Positions 5,860 through 13,245 of a stretch of DNA of 13,917 nucleotides are shown here, piece after piece. The translations under genes were made by a program, and so were the position numbers. The stretch spans positions 1-13,917 of the forward strand of contig JAHAIU010000065.1 of assembly GCA_018372555.1 (NCBI GenBank), read 5' to 3'. The DNA comes from Clostridium sp. (lineage in GTDB: Bacteria; Bacillota; Clostridia; Clostridiales; Clostridiaceae). The notes below the pieces were generated by a model that saw only the letters and a program-made list of their open reading frames with translations, ran no database searches and was not told the DNA's origin. The number at the start of each line of letters is the position of its first letter. The stretch's first letter is position 1.

Positions 5860-8217
5860 GTGAAGGTAAGAAAAAGAGATGGGAGCTTAGTGGATTTTAC
5901 TAAAGATAAAATAACTAAAGCAATTGAAAAGGCTATGGAAGAAACTAAAATTGGAGTAGATCATAATTTAAGCTCTCAAATATCTAATGAAATCTTTGTA
6001 AGTCTATCAAATGGAACTGAAAAATATTATGAAGTGGAAGATATTCAAGATGTGGTTGAGTTTAAATTGATGGATAGTGAAAGAAAGGATGTAGCTAAAA
6101 GATACATTATATATAGAAGTGAAAAAGAGAAGGAAAGAAGAAAGAATTCTAGTAAGGAAACTTATAAGATGATAAAGGATGATTTTGTAAGTAAGTATAA
6201 GCATAGTAAATCTCCTATGGGGCAATTAGGTAACTTTGTTTATTATAGAACATATTCAAGATTTTTATCAGAACAAGGAAGAAGGGAATATTGGTGGGAA
6301 ACAGTTAGAAGAGCTGTAGAATATAACACTTCAATAATACCAACTTCAAAGGAAGAGGCAGAAAAGTTATATGATAATATTTTTAATCTTAGACAATTCT
6401 TATCTGGAAGAACTTTTTGGGTAGGAAACACAAAGGTTTCAAAGCAATATCCTATGAGTAATTTTAACTGTGCATTTCAAATAATAGATTCATTCCAAGC
6501 TTTTACGGACTTATTTTATTTATTAATGATAGGATCTGGAGTGGGAGTTAGAGTTCTGAAGGATGATGTAAATAAGATACCAAAACTTAGGACTAATTAT
6601 AAGTTAATTCATAAGGATTATAAAGAAGTTCCTAAGGTTATAAGAGAAGATAGTACTTCATTAACTTTTTATAATAATACTTCAGCTGAAATTGTAATAG
6701 GAGATTCTAAAGAGGGCTGGGTTCAAGCTTTAGAGCATTTCTTAAATCTTGTTGGAAGAAGTCAGTATAGAAATATAAGTACAATAATTATAGATTACTC
6801 TCATGTTAGACCAAAGGGAGAAAGATTAAATACCTTTGGAGGAACAGCTTCTGGTCATGAAAGTTTAAAAAATATGTTCTATAAAATTGATAAGGTAATA
6901 AAGAGAAAGTCACTTTTATTAGAAAAGGATAATGTTAAGCTTTCACCTATAGATTGTTTAGATATTGCGAATATTATTGGAGAAAATGTTGTAGTTGGTG
7001 GCGTTAGAAGAACTGCTGAAATGGTTATAATAGATGAAAGTGATACAGAATGCATAGAAGCAAAATCTAATCTTTATAAGCAAGAAGATGGCAAGTGGAG
7101 TGTTAATAAGGAATTAATTCATAGACAAATGAGTAATAATTCAATTTATTATACTGAAAAACCAACTAGAGAAAGATTAAAATGGAATATAGAAAAAATG
7201 AGATATTCAGGGGAACCAGGATGGATAAATGCAGAAGCGGCTGCTAAGAGAAGACCAAATATGAATGGTGTTAATCCTTGTGGTGAAATATTATTAGATT
7301 CACAAGGTCTATGTAACTTAACTACTGTAAATGTATATGCATTTGTTAAAGAAGATGGAACCTTAGATGAAAAAGCATTATTAGATGCACAAAAGTTATC
7401 TGCAAGAGCAGGCTATAGAATGACTTGTGTAGAACTTGAACTTCCAGATTGGGATAGAGTGCAACAAAGAGATAAGTTAGTTGGATGTTCATTAACTGGT
7501 TGGCAGGACATGGTTAATGCTATTAAATTAACTAAGGAGGAAGAAGCCAATTTACTTAAGAAGTTAAAGAAGGCAGCAAAGGATGCTGTAACTGATTATG
7601 CTAAGGAACTTGGACAAAATGAACCTTTATTAGTAACGACAATTAAACCAGAAGGTACATTATCTCAATTACCTTCAGTATCAAGTGGAGTTCATTATTC
7701 ACATTCACCATACTTTATAAGACGTGTTAGAATATCAAGTGATGATCCATTAGTTAAGGTATGTGAAGAATTAGGATATCCAGTATTACCAGAAGTAGGT
7801 CAAAGTATTGAAAACTGTACTACTAAGGTAGTGGAATTCCCAGTTAAGGCTCCCGAAGGAAAAACTAAGTATGATGTAAGTGCTTTAGAGCAATTAGAAA
7901 ACTACAAGATGTTTATGGAAAACTATGTTGAGCATAATTGTTCAATAACAGTTCACGTTAGAGACCATGAGTGGGAAGAAGTTGAAAATTGGGTTTGGGA
8001 TAATTGGGATTCAGTTGTTGCTGTATCATTTTTACCACTAGATGATAGTTTCTATGAGCTACTACCTTATGAAGCTATAGAGAAAGAGGAATATGAAAAG
8101 AGAGTTAATGAAATGAAACCTTTTATACCTTCTTTAATATCTAAGTATGAAAAGGAAGAAACTGAGCTTGATATTGGAAATGACGGTTGCGAAACTGGAA
8201 TTTGTCCAGTTAGATAA
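5860..8217 (+). CDS. nrdJ: Class II (adenosylcobalamin-dependent) ribonucleoside-triphosphate reductase
   Basis: This 785-residue enzyme makes dNTPs from rNTPs using coenzyme B12 in the cytoplasm. Residues 1-95 (VRKRDGSLVDFTKDKITKAI ...) are an ATP-cone, the dATP/ATP activity switch. The rest aligns in layout with the monomeric Lactobacillus leichmannii-type RTPR: active-site Cys204 in SNFNC, NPCGE with the thiyl-radical Cys474, and Cys485 in CNLTT (11 residues later, as between Cys408 and Cys419 of that enzyme). TIKPEGTLSQLPSVSSGVH and the C-terminal reductant pair Cys777-Cys782 in GCETGICPVR (spacing 5, as Cys731/Cys736) are also present. The GTG start lies 7 nt after AGAGGGG (5846-5852). 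It works alone, without a small subunit. NrdR-like boxes upstream suggest repression when dNTPs are abundant. The cell must make or import cobalamin. Confidence 0.95.
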   Translation: MKVRKRDGSLVDFTKDKITKAIEKAMEETKIGVDHNLSSQISNEIFVSLSNGTEKYYEVEDIQDVVEFKLMDSERKDVAKRYIIYRSEKEKERRKNSSKETYKMIKDDFVSKYKHSKSPMGQLGNFVYYRTYSRFLSEQGRREYWWETVRRAVEYNTSIIPTSKEEAEKLYDNIFNLRQFLSGRTFWVGNTKVSKQYPMSNFNCAFQIIDSFQAFTDLFYLLMIGSGVGVRVLKDDVNKIPKLRTNYKLIHKDYKEVPKVIREDSTSLTFYNNTSAEIVIGDSKEGWVQALEHFLNLVGRSQYRNISTIIIDYSHVRPKGERLNTFGGTASGHESLKNMFYKIDKVIKRKSLLLEKDNVKLSPIDCLDIANIIGENVVVGGVRRTAEMVIIDESDTECIEAKSNLYKQEDGKWSVNKELIHRQMSNNSIYYTEKPTRERLKWNIEKMRYSGEPGWINAEAAAKRRPNMNGVNPCGEILLDSQGLCNLTTVNVYAFVKEDGTLDEKALLDAQKLSARAGYRMTCVELELPDWDRVQQRDKLVGCSLTGWQDMVNAIKLTKEEEANLLKKLKKAAKDAVTDYAKELGQNEPLLVTTIKPEGTLSQLPSVSSGVHYSHSPYFIRRVRISSDDPLVKVCEELGYPVLPEVGQSIENCTTKVVEFPVKAPEGKTKYDVSALEQLENYKMFMENYVEHNCSITVHVRDHEWEEVENWVWDNWDSVVAVSFLPLDDSFYELLPYEAIEKEEYEKRVNEMKPFIPSLISKYEKEETELDIGNDGCETGICPVR

Positions 8218-8264
8218 ATCGAAAATAAAGAGTAATGGAAGTTATTCTTAAGTATATAAAACAA

Positions 8265-8280
8265 GGGTGCTGTCGCATAA
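8265..8280. other. Possible insertion-sequence terminal repeat remnant
   Basis: GGGTGCTGTCGCATAA is a locally GC-rich 16-mer in AT-rich DNA, exactly at the point where the LacI remnant loses its similarity. It resembles the 'G(G)G-x-CTGTCGCA' ends of several IS1182/IS5-like elements as I remember them. No transposase and no partner repeat are visible, so this is at best a solo scar. Confidence 0.25.
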
Positions 8281-8491
8281 TGAATAATGAAAAATTAATA
8301 TCAATAAAGGTTCCTTCAATAGCCTTATTTTCTTTATTACCAGAAATACAAAGTCGTACTGCTTCAATTCCTAAATCTTCAAGATGAAAGTCTATTGTAG
8401 ATAAGTTAAGAACCTTACTATTTGAAGAATTATCTTGACCTATGATAATAGGTGCTTCTAAATTATTATTCTTATAATTTCTTATAGGTAA
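8279..8491 (-). pseudogene. LacI-family repressor, C-terminal remnant
   Basis: The minus strand is open from 8491 and encodes, without a plausible start, APIIIGQDNSSNSKVLNLS, then TIDFHLEDLGIEAVRLCISG and NKENKAIEGTFI. This is the end of a LacI/GalR periplasmic-binding-like effector domain ('viGyDNs ... lTTId.p..elG..Av.lL...I.g'). Everything before this (HTH and first effector lobe, about 260 residues) is gone; a stop lies in frame at 8494-8492. After IEGTFIDINFS the usual C-terminus is replaced by MRQHPC from the GC-rich 16-mer at 8265-8280, and the frame then runs into the antisense of the nrdJ end. It is a decayed gene fragment with no expected function. It occupies nearly half of the gene-free stretch between nrdJ and the 49-aa ORF. 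Confidence 0.65.
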
Positions 8492-8545
8492 TTAATTTAT
8501 AGATAATACAATGAAAATAAATAGAATAGATATAAATAAAATAGA

Positions 8546-8571
8546 GGGGCTGTTTGTTTAACAGTCCCTTT
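8546..8571 (+). terminator. Terminator-like hairpin
   Basis: GGGGCTGTT (8546-8554) pairs with AACAGTCCC (8560-8568) with one G-U pair and a 5-nt loop, followed by TTT. It is the most GC-rich stem in the 8218-8702 gap and could end read-through from nrdJ. On the minus strand the tail TCTATTTT could serve the 49-aa gene. Confidence 0.5.
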
Positions 8572-8626
8572 AAAAATTAATAATAGCTGATGTAAATTTT
8601 TTAGAATTACTATAAAGAATTGTGTT

Positions 8627-8652
8627 TATAAAACTCTGTTAGGAGTTTTATA
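8627..8652 (-). terminator. Inverted repeat after the 49-aa gene
   Basis: A perfect 10-bp stem TATAAAACTC / GAGTTTTATA with loop TGTTAG, 50 bp beyond the stop of the 49-aa minus-strand gene. The stem ends in TTTTATA on that strand but lacks a long U tract, so termination is only possible. Confidence 0.4.
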
Positions 8653-8702
8653 TTAAAATTTAATTATTCATTTTATATTTTACTATAGCACCTTCAGTTA
8701 TA

Positions 8703-8852
8703 TTAAAGCTTAATTAAATATTCATCCTTTCCAATAGCATTAACATCTATATTATTAGAATTTAGGACATTGATAAGTTTATCAATATTAGTTGTAGATG
8801 ACGAGTCAATCTTGATTATTAATTCCTTTTTTAATACTTGTTCATTTAGCAT
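8703..8852 (-). CDS. Small hypothetical protein, 49 aa
   Basis: The ATG at 8852 is preferred because AAGGGG stands 9 nt before it; an in-frame ATG three codons upstream abuts the SD, and the longer frame to 8921 has no SD. The 49 residues (starting MLNEQVLKKELIIKIDSSST) predict a strand, a helix (NIDKLINVLNSNN) and a final strand (IGKDEYLIKL), a compact beta-alpha-beta shape without membrane segment or cysteines. I do not recognise the family. A minus-strand TATAAT at 8897-8892 could be its -10, and an inverted repeat follows the gene. It is divergent from a 34-aa ORF starting 57 bp away. SD, promoter and terminator together suggest it is expressed. Confidence 0.5.
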   Translation of the reverse strand: MLNEQVLKKELIIKIDSSSTTNIDKLINVLNSNNIDVNAIGKDEYLIKL

Positions 8853-8891
8853 ATTAAGCATCCCCTTAAAATAAAAAATTTGTATAAGTAC

Positions 8892-8897
8892 ATTATA
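8892..8897 (-). promoter_or_regulatory. -10 element for the 49-aa gene
   Basis: A TATAAT on the minus strand, about 40 bp before the start codon. The best -35 (TTGCTT, 8921-8916, spacing 18) is weak. The element touches the SD of the divergent 34-aa ORF. Confidence 0.4.
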
Positions 8898-8908
8898 AGG
8901 GTAAGTGG

Positions 8909-9013
8909 ATGGGACAAGCAAAGTTAATTAGTGGGCAAATGAGTAGGGGGAAGGAAGAGGAGTATTATACTGGGAAAATTTCTCTTGCAAAAGCAAATAA
9001 TATTCTAAAGTAA
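8909..9013 (+). CDS. Possible 34-aa peptide
   Basis: AAGGG (8897-8901) lies 7 nt before an ATG that opens a 34-residue frame, beginning MGQAKLISGQMSRGKEEE and ending in SLAKANNILK. It is hydrophilic and rich in Lys/Glu, with no hydrophobic stretch. Its DNA is purine-rich and locally richer in G (AGTAGGGGGAAGGAAGAGGAG) than its neighbours. It may be a real small protein, a leader ORF, or a gene remnant. No family is recognised. Confidence 0.3.
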   Translation: MGQAKLISGQMSRGKEEEYYTGKISLAKANNILK

Positions 9014-9084
9014 GGTTAGTAAGAATAAATAATGCAAGGAATTGGAAAATGTGATACTATATAATTAAAAATAAAATATATAAA

Positions 9085-9122
9085 AGAGGGGGTACTTGGC
9101 ATATTGCCAGGGAAATAAATGA
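9085..9122 (+). promoter_or_regulatory. ddh leader: SD, 7-bp hairpin and overlapping 8-codon minigene
   Basis: AGAGGGGG (9085-9092) is an SD placed too far (26 nt) from the ddh ATG at 9119. Between them CTTGGCA/TGCCAGG (9095-9101/9105-9111) forms a tight hairpin with loop TAT, and its 3' arm partly covers the closer SD AGGGA (9109-9113). A TTG at 9096 opens an 8-codon frame, LAYCQGNK, whose TGA (9120-9122) overlaps the ddh start as ATGA. Either the minigene couples translation into ddh by melting the hairpin, or the hairpin simply brings the upstream SD close. Regulatory use is inference. Confidence 0.35.
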
Positions 9123-10096
9123 GCAATAAGATAAGATTAGGTATAGTAGGCTATGGAAACCTTGGAAAAGGGGTAGAGTTAGCTTTATCACAAAATCCAG
9201 ATTTTGAATTAGAGGCTATTTTTACAAGAAGAAATCCAGAAAATTTATCAGCTAAATCAAAGGTGGTACATATTTCTGAAATTGAAAGTTATAAAGAAAT
9301 AATTGATGTAATGATTCTTTGTGGAGGTTCTGCAACTGATTTACCACAGCAAACACCGGAAATAGCTAAGATGTTTAATACAGTAGATAGCTTTGATACT
9401 CATGCAAAGATACCAGAATATTTTAATATCTTAGATAAGGTTACAAAAAGCTCTGGTACTATTGGATTAATTTCAGTTGGGTGGGACCCAGGTCTATTTT
9501 CATTAAATCGTCTTTTAGGAGAAGCAGTGCTTCCAAGAGGAAATTACTATACTTTTTGGGGGAAGGGTGTAAGTCAAGGACATTCAGATGCTATTAGAAG
9601 AGTAGACGGCGTTAAGGATGGAGTTCAATATACTGTGCCTATTGAAAGTGCAATTAATAAAGTTCGTTCAGGAGAAAATGTAGATCTTTATACTAGACAA
9701 AAACATGAAAGAATTTGTTATGTTGTACCTAAAGAAGATGCCGATTTAGAAAAGATTAAAAATGAAATTATAAATATGCCAAATTATTTTTCAGATTATA
9801 ATACAACAGTAAACTTTATAACAGAAGAAGAAATGAATAAGAATCATAAAGGGATGCCTCACGGTGGATTTGTTATTCGTACTGGAGTTACTGGAAATGG
9901 TACAAAGCAAAGAATGGAATTTAGTTTAAACCTAGATAGTAATCCAGAGTTTACTTCAAGCGTATTATTAGCTTATGCAAGAGCTGCTTATAGATTATCT
10001 AAGGAAGGTCAAACTGGTGCACGTACTGTATTAGATATCCCATTTAGTTATTTATCACCAAAGACAGGGGAAGAGTTAAGAAAGGAATTGCTATAA
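9119..10096 (+). CDS. ddh: meso-Diaminopimelate dehydrogenase
   Basis: A 325-residue enzyme that converts tetrahydrodipicolinate, ammonia and NADPH in one step to meso-diaminopimelate, the precursor of lysine and of peptidoglycan cross-links. The N-terminal Rossmann motif GIVGYGNLGKGVE (8-20) and FTRRNP (35-40, with arginines for the NADP 2'-phosphate) are intact, as are CGGSATDLP (68-76), the substrate-binding SVGWDPGLFSLNR (119-131) and GKGVSQGHSDAIRRVDGV (148-165). The length equals the Corynebacterium/Clostridium family. A C-terminal HGGFVIRTGVTG block completes the substrate domain. It stands alone, with a terminator 30 bp after the stop. Presence of this shortcut suggests, but does not prove, that the succinylase/acetylase route is absent or redundant. 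Confidence 0.95.
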   Translation: MSNKIRLGIVGYGNLGKGVELALSQNPDFELEAIFTRRNPENLSAKSKVVHISEIESYKEIIDVMILCGGSATDLPQQTPEIAKMFNTVDSFDTHAKIPEYFNILDKVTKSSGTIGLISVGWDPGLFSLNRLLGEAVLPRGNYYTFWGKGVSQGHSDAIRRVDGVKDGVQYTVPIESAINKVRSGENVDLYTRQKHERICYVVPKEDADLEKIKNEIINMPNYFSDYNTTVNFITEEEMNKNHKGMPHGGFVIRTGVTGNGTKQRMEFSLNLDSNPEFTSSVLLAYARAAYRLSKEGQTGARTVLDIPFSYLSPKTGEELRKELL

Positions 10097-10128
10097 TTTT
10101 AATAATGAATTAATAGAATATGAATAAA

Positions 10129-10179
10129 AAAGGATGACTTAAAATTACAAAAAATTATTAAGTTATCCCTTTATTTTTT
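10129..10179 (+). terminator. Rho-independent terminator of ddh
   Basis: AAAGGATGACTTAA (about 10129-10142) pairs with TTAAGTTATCCCTTT (10158-10172) with one bulged base and one G-U pair. The run ATTTTTT follows. It lies about 30 bp beyond the ddh stop. The remaining ~190 bp up to the helicase gene hold only its promoter and leader. Confidence 0.8.
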
Positions 10180-10327
10180 ACTGAATTAGATAGGGTGAAG
10201 AGGCATTTTTTTGTTTTAATGTAGAGAGTTAAATTACAAGATTAAATAACTAATATATGAAACTAGATTGACTTGTTATTATAATTTGGAATAAATTAAT
10301 AAAATTTAAATCTTTTTAGTAATACTA

Positions 10328-10336
10328 TGTTATAAT
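10328..10336 (+). promoter_or_regulatory. Extended -10 promoter of the helicase gene
   Basis: TGTTATAAT is a perfect TATAAT with the TG extension. No good -35 stands at the right spacing, as is common for extended -10 promoters. The leader would be about 28 nt and includes the SD AAGAGG (10355-10360). Confidence 0.55.
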
Positions 10337-10370
10337 TATTCGAAGCATAAGATTAAGAGGTAAATAAAAT

Positions 10371-11483
10371 ATGAATTTTAAAGAATTAGGAATAAGTGAA
10401 AATATAATAAATACGTTGAAGAAAAATGGCATTACAAGTCCAACTGAAATTCAAAATAAAAGTATTAGGGAAATTTTAAATGGTAATGATATAATAGGTG
10501 AGGCACAAACAGGTACAGGTAAAACTTTAGCATTTTTACTACCTATATTTGAAAAGATATCAACAGCATCTAAGGAGGTTCAATGTTTAATAATTACTCC
10601 AACTAGGGAACTTGCAATACAAATTACTGAAGAAGCTACAAAGCTAAAAGATGGTAAGGATATTGGAGTTTTAGCTATGTATGGGGGGAAGGATGTTGGA
10701 TCCCAGGTAAAGAAGTTAAGTGGAAATATTCATATGATAATTGCTACACCAGGAAGGCTTCTAGACCATATTAAGAGAAAAACTGTTGATTTAAAGAAGA
10801 TTAAGACTATAGTTATTGATGAAGCAGATCAAATGTTACTTATGGGTTTTAGAAATGAAATAGACTTAGTAATGAAGGAAAGACCAAAGAAGGTTCAAAC
10901 TTTATGTTTTTCAGCAACAATGGATTCATCAGTTAAGAAATTAGCTTATAGATATATGAATGAGCCAGTAGTTATTTCAGTTAAGAAAGAAGAAGTAACT
11001 TTAGATAAAATTAAACAAGAAGTTGTAGAAACTACAGATAGATTAAAGAGAGAAGCTTTATGCAGAATTTTAGATGAAGATAATCCTTTTATGGCTATTA
11101 TTTTCTGTAGAACAAAAAGAAGAGCAGATGAACTTGAAGTAGTAATGCATAGAAGGGGATATAACTGTAAAGTTATTCATAGCGATATACCACAAAATAA
11201 ACGTGAAAGAATTATAAAATCCTTTAGAGATGCTGATATTCAGTATTTAATAGCTACAGATGTAGCTTCAAGAGGATTAGATATAAGTGGAGTAAGTCAT
11301 ATTTATAATTATGATATTCCAGAAAAGGTTGAAACATATATTCATCGTATAGGTAGAACTGGAAGAGCTGGCGAAGAGGGATATACTTGTCTATTCGTAG
11401 ATCCAAAAGATTCAAGACTCTTAGGGGAAATAGAAAAAGAAATAAAATTTGAAATACCAAGAAGAAGTTTAGATAAAGAATAA
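10371..11483 (+). CDS. DEAD-box ATP-dependent RNA helicase, minimal core
   Basis: A 370-residue helicase with all core motifs in order: Q-motif region (ISENIINTLKKNGITSPTEIQ, residues 8-28), motif I AQTGTGKT (45-52), Ia PTRELA (77-82), TPGR (126-129), motif II DEAD (150-153), motif III SAT (181-183), motif IV AIIFCRT (242-248), motif V ATDVASRGLDI (295-305), motif VI HRIGRTGRAG (325-334). The two RecA lobes are complete, but the protein ends about 35 residues after motif VI. It therefore lacks the basic C-terminal extension or RRM of CshA/DeaD/DbpA proteins and cannot be assigned to one of them. It probably remodels RNA during translation, ribosome assembly or decay. It has its own promoter and a shared bidirectional terminator. 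Confidence 0.93.
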   Translation: MNFKELGISENIINTLKKNGITSPTEIQNKSIREILNGNDIIGEAQTGTGKTLAFLLPIFEKISTASKEVQCLIITPTRELAIQITEEATKLKDGKDIGVLAMYGGKDVGSQVKKLSGNIHMIIATPGRLLDHIKRKTVDLKKIKTIVIDEADQMLLMGFRNEIDLVMKERPKKVQTLCFSATMDSSVKKLAYRYMNEPVVISVKKEEVTLDKIKQEVVETTDRLKREALCRILDEDNPFMAIIFCRTKRRADELEVVMHRRGYNCKVIHSDIPQNKRERIIKSFRDADIQYLIATDVASRGLDISGVSHIYNYDIPEKVETYIHRIGRTGRAGEEGYTCLFVDPKDSRLLGEIEKEIKFEIPRRSLDKE

Positions 11484-11495
11484 ATATTAAATAAT

Positions 11496-11545
11496 TAATG
11501 AATAAGAAAGAGGCTATTGAAAAATAGCCTCTTTCTTATTCATTA
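11496..11545. terminator. Bidirectional terminator, 21-bp perfect stem
   Basis: Bases 11496-11516 pair perfectly with 11525-11545 around an 8-nt loop (TTGAAAAA). The GC-rich core is GAGGCTA/TAGCCTC, followed by TTTCTTATT on the plus strand; the mirror-image tract serves the minus strand. It ends both the helicase gene and the convergent HTH gene. The minus-strand stop codon TAA (11545-11543) forms the first bases of the stem. Confidence 0.9.
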
Positions 11546-13018
11546 TAAGCTTCTTAAGAAGTTAGCAACAATATTTTTATCCTTTAAATTTTCTTTTGTA
11601 AGGGTTAAATATTGTTCGAACATGTAGGCAACTGAATTAACATATGAATTATCAGTGCACAATCTAACATCTAATAAATTGTCTGAGTCGAAAATAAGTA
11701 GGAATTCATTTTTTTTACACCAACAATGAAATAATTCAGTATCAACTATGGATGAGTCAGAAATAAGGCAAATATTATAATTATCAACAGATAATAAGTA
11801 ATTTGCTAAGTAATCTAAATGCATCTTAAACTGTTCTTTTGTAAGAAATAGTTTTGGTGAACAATCAGAGTCACTTCCATATATAATAATTTCTGAATTA
11901 GATAATTTTAATAGTTGTTCTATAGAATAAAAATGTATGCAAGGAAAGCTGGATTTTTCATACATATTCTTTTTAGATAATTTAAAGTTCTCAAAAAATT
12001 TATTTCTATCATCCTTATCATTTACAGAATTACAAAGTATATCGTAATATAATTCATCGCTAATTACAGTATGTATAGGAAAACTATTATAGTAATAGCT
12101 AGTATTATATTTAATAAGTTCTTTATTAAGTTTAGGCCTATTTAACTCAAATGTAGTAATTACTTCTGAAATAGTAGCTGGGAAAAACATATTTATTGAT
12201 TTTGAAAGGGTATTTTTTGTAAAAGCAATATAAAAATTAATAGAAACAGGATCAGTAAAAAGAGCTCCGTAGTAGTAATTTCTATTATTAAGAATTTCAC
12301 ATGAAGAAATAAAAACACTATTATTTTCAATAATATGTAAAGAATAATTATATGTATCATCAAATGAATCAATGAAATACGAAGCTTTACAGTTTTTATG
12401 GAATAGCAAAGGAGTAATATATGACAGTAGCTTTGAACTTTTGCTTGAAGAATATAGGAAATCCAAGTTACATCCAATATCTAAAAGCTTTTTCATTTTT
12501 TCTAACCAATTAACTCTAAATTCTATATTATCTATAAAGGAATCAAAAGACTTATTAAATAAACAATAAAGTTTTTGAGGCTTTCCATAATCAATAGCTG
12601 AATCTAACATATCAAGGATCCCTAAACAGCTAGTATAATCAGTATTATAGATTGATACAGTAGATGTATATAAAAAATTATTTTTAGCTTTATTTTTTGG
12701 GGAAAGATTACTTTCCTTAGTATCTTCAACAATAAATTTTTTTAATAACTCTCTTAAATGTTCTTCATAATTTGAATTGTTTATAGATTCATTATAAATA
12801 GATGAAAATAAATTTTCTAGAAAGTTATTTCCTAATTCTAAATTTCTTTTAATTAAAAATGATAAGGCCTTATCAAAATAAATTGCATTAAAATCTATTT
12901 TTCTTGAACCATTTTTCCATTTGCTTACTAATGTTCTATCTATATTTAATTCTTTCCCCATTTTTGAAGGTGAAATATTTAAGCTATTTAATATGTAGCT
13001 AAAACCAATTTCATTCAA
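11543..13018 (-). CDS. HTH-domain protein, 491 aa, family not recognised
   Basis: The N-terminus (residues 8-42) is a helix-turn-helix: SYILNSLNISPSKMGKELNI, then DRTLVSKWKNGSRKI, like XRE/Cro repressors. The remaining ~430 residues are mixed alpha/beta, with strands such as KLYCLF, SEIIIYG, YNICLIS and LLIFDS. There are no TPR-like repeats, membrane segments or catalytic signature I can name. The TTG at 13018 is taken as start because AAAGGCGGGG (13033-13024) lies just upstream; the in-frame TTG at 13036 has no SD. Its stop lies within the bidirectional terminator. It is divergent from a small ORF and a response regulator, and paired AGTGA repeats stand between the two units. A role as their regulator, sensing an unknown signal with the large C-terminal part, is inference. 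Confidence 0.7.
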   Translation of the reverse strand: MNEIGFSYILNSLNISPSKMGKELNIDRTLVSKWKNGSRKIDFNAIYFDKALSFLIKRNLELGNNFLENLFSSIYNESINNSNYEEHLRELLKKFIVEDTKESNLSPKNKAKNNFLYTSTVSIYNTDYTSCLGILDMLDSAIDYGKPQKLYCLFNKSFDSFIDNIEFRVNWLEKMKKLLDIGCNLDFLYSSSKSSKLLSYITPLLFHKNCKASYFIDSFDDTYNYSLHIIENNSVFISSCEILNNRNYYYGALFTDPVSINFYIAFTKNTLSKSINMFFPATISEVITTFELNRPKLNKELIKYNTSYYYNSFPIHTVISDELYYDILCNSVNDKDDRNKFFENFKLSKKNMYEKSSFPCIHFYSIEQLLKLSNSEIIIYGSDSDCSPKLFLTKEQFKMHLDYLANYLLSVDNYNICLISDSSIVDTELFHCWCKKNEFLLIFDSDNLLDVRLCTDNSYVNSVAYMFEQYLTLTKENLKDKNIVANFLRSL

Positions 13019-13048
13019 ATTTACCCCGCCTTTCAAAAAAAAGTGTCA

Positions 13049-13157
13049 CAGTGACGAATAAGTGACAAATATTCAATATTTTACAATGTTTTAATATAAT
13101 AGAGTGTAATACAACAACAAAATCATGTCAATATTCAAGTGAATTATAAGTGAAAAT
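13049..13157. promoter_or_regulatory. Two copies of a 21-bp operator-like repeat (paired AGTGA)
   Basis: AGTGAC occurs at 13050 and 13061, and AGTGAA at 13138 and 13149; each pair is 11 bp apart. The composites 13049-13069 and 13137-13157 agree at 15 of 21 positions, are in the same orientation and lie 88 bp (eight turns of 11) apart. The first is just upstream of the HTH-gene SD, the second just upstream of the -10 of the small-ORF operon. GTCAC at 13045-13049 also makes an inverted repeat with the first AGTGAC. The position fits a regulator controlling both divergent units. Confidence 0.5.
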
Positions 13158-13177
13158 GTGTATATATTATAATGATA

Positions 13178-13186
13178 TGATATAAT
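13178..13186 (+). promoter_or_regulatory. Extended -10 promoter of the small-ORF/response-regulator operon
   Basis: TGATATAAT is a perfect -10 with TG extension, 60 bp before the 52-aa ORF. A second TATAAT at 13168-13173 is an alternative. The second operator-like repeat (13137-13157) ends where the -35 would lie. Confidence 0.5.
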
Positions 13187-13245
13187 AAGAAATTGAAAAT
13201 TTAATAAAAATTAATTACAAGATTAATTATACGAGGAGGTATAAT

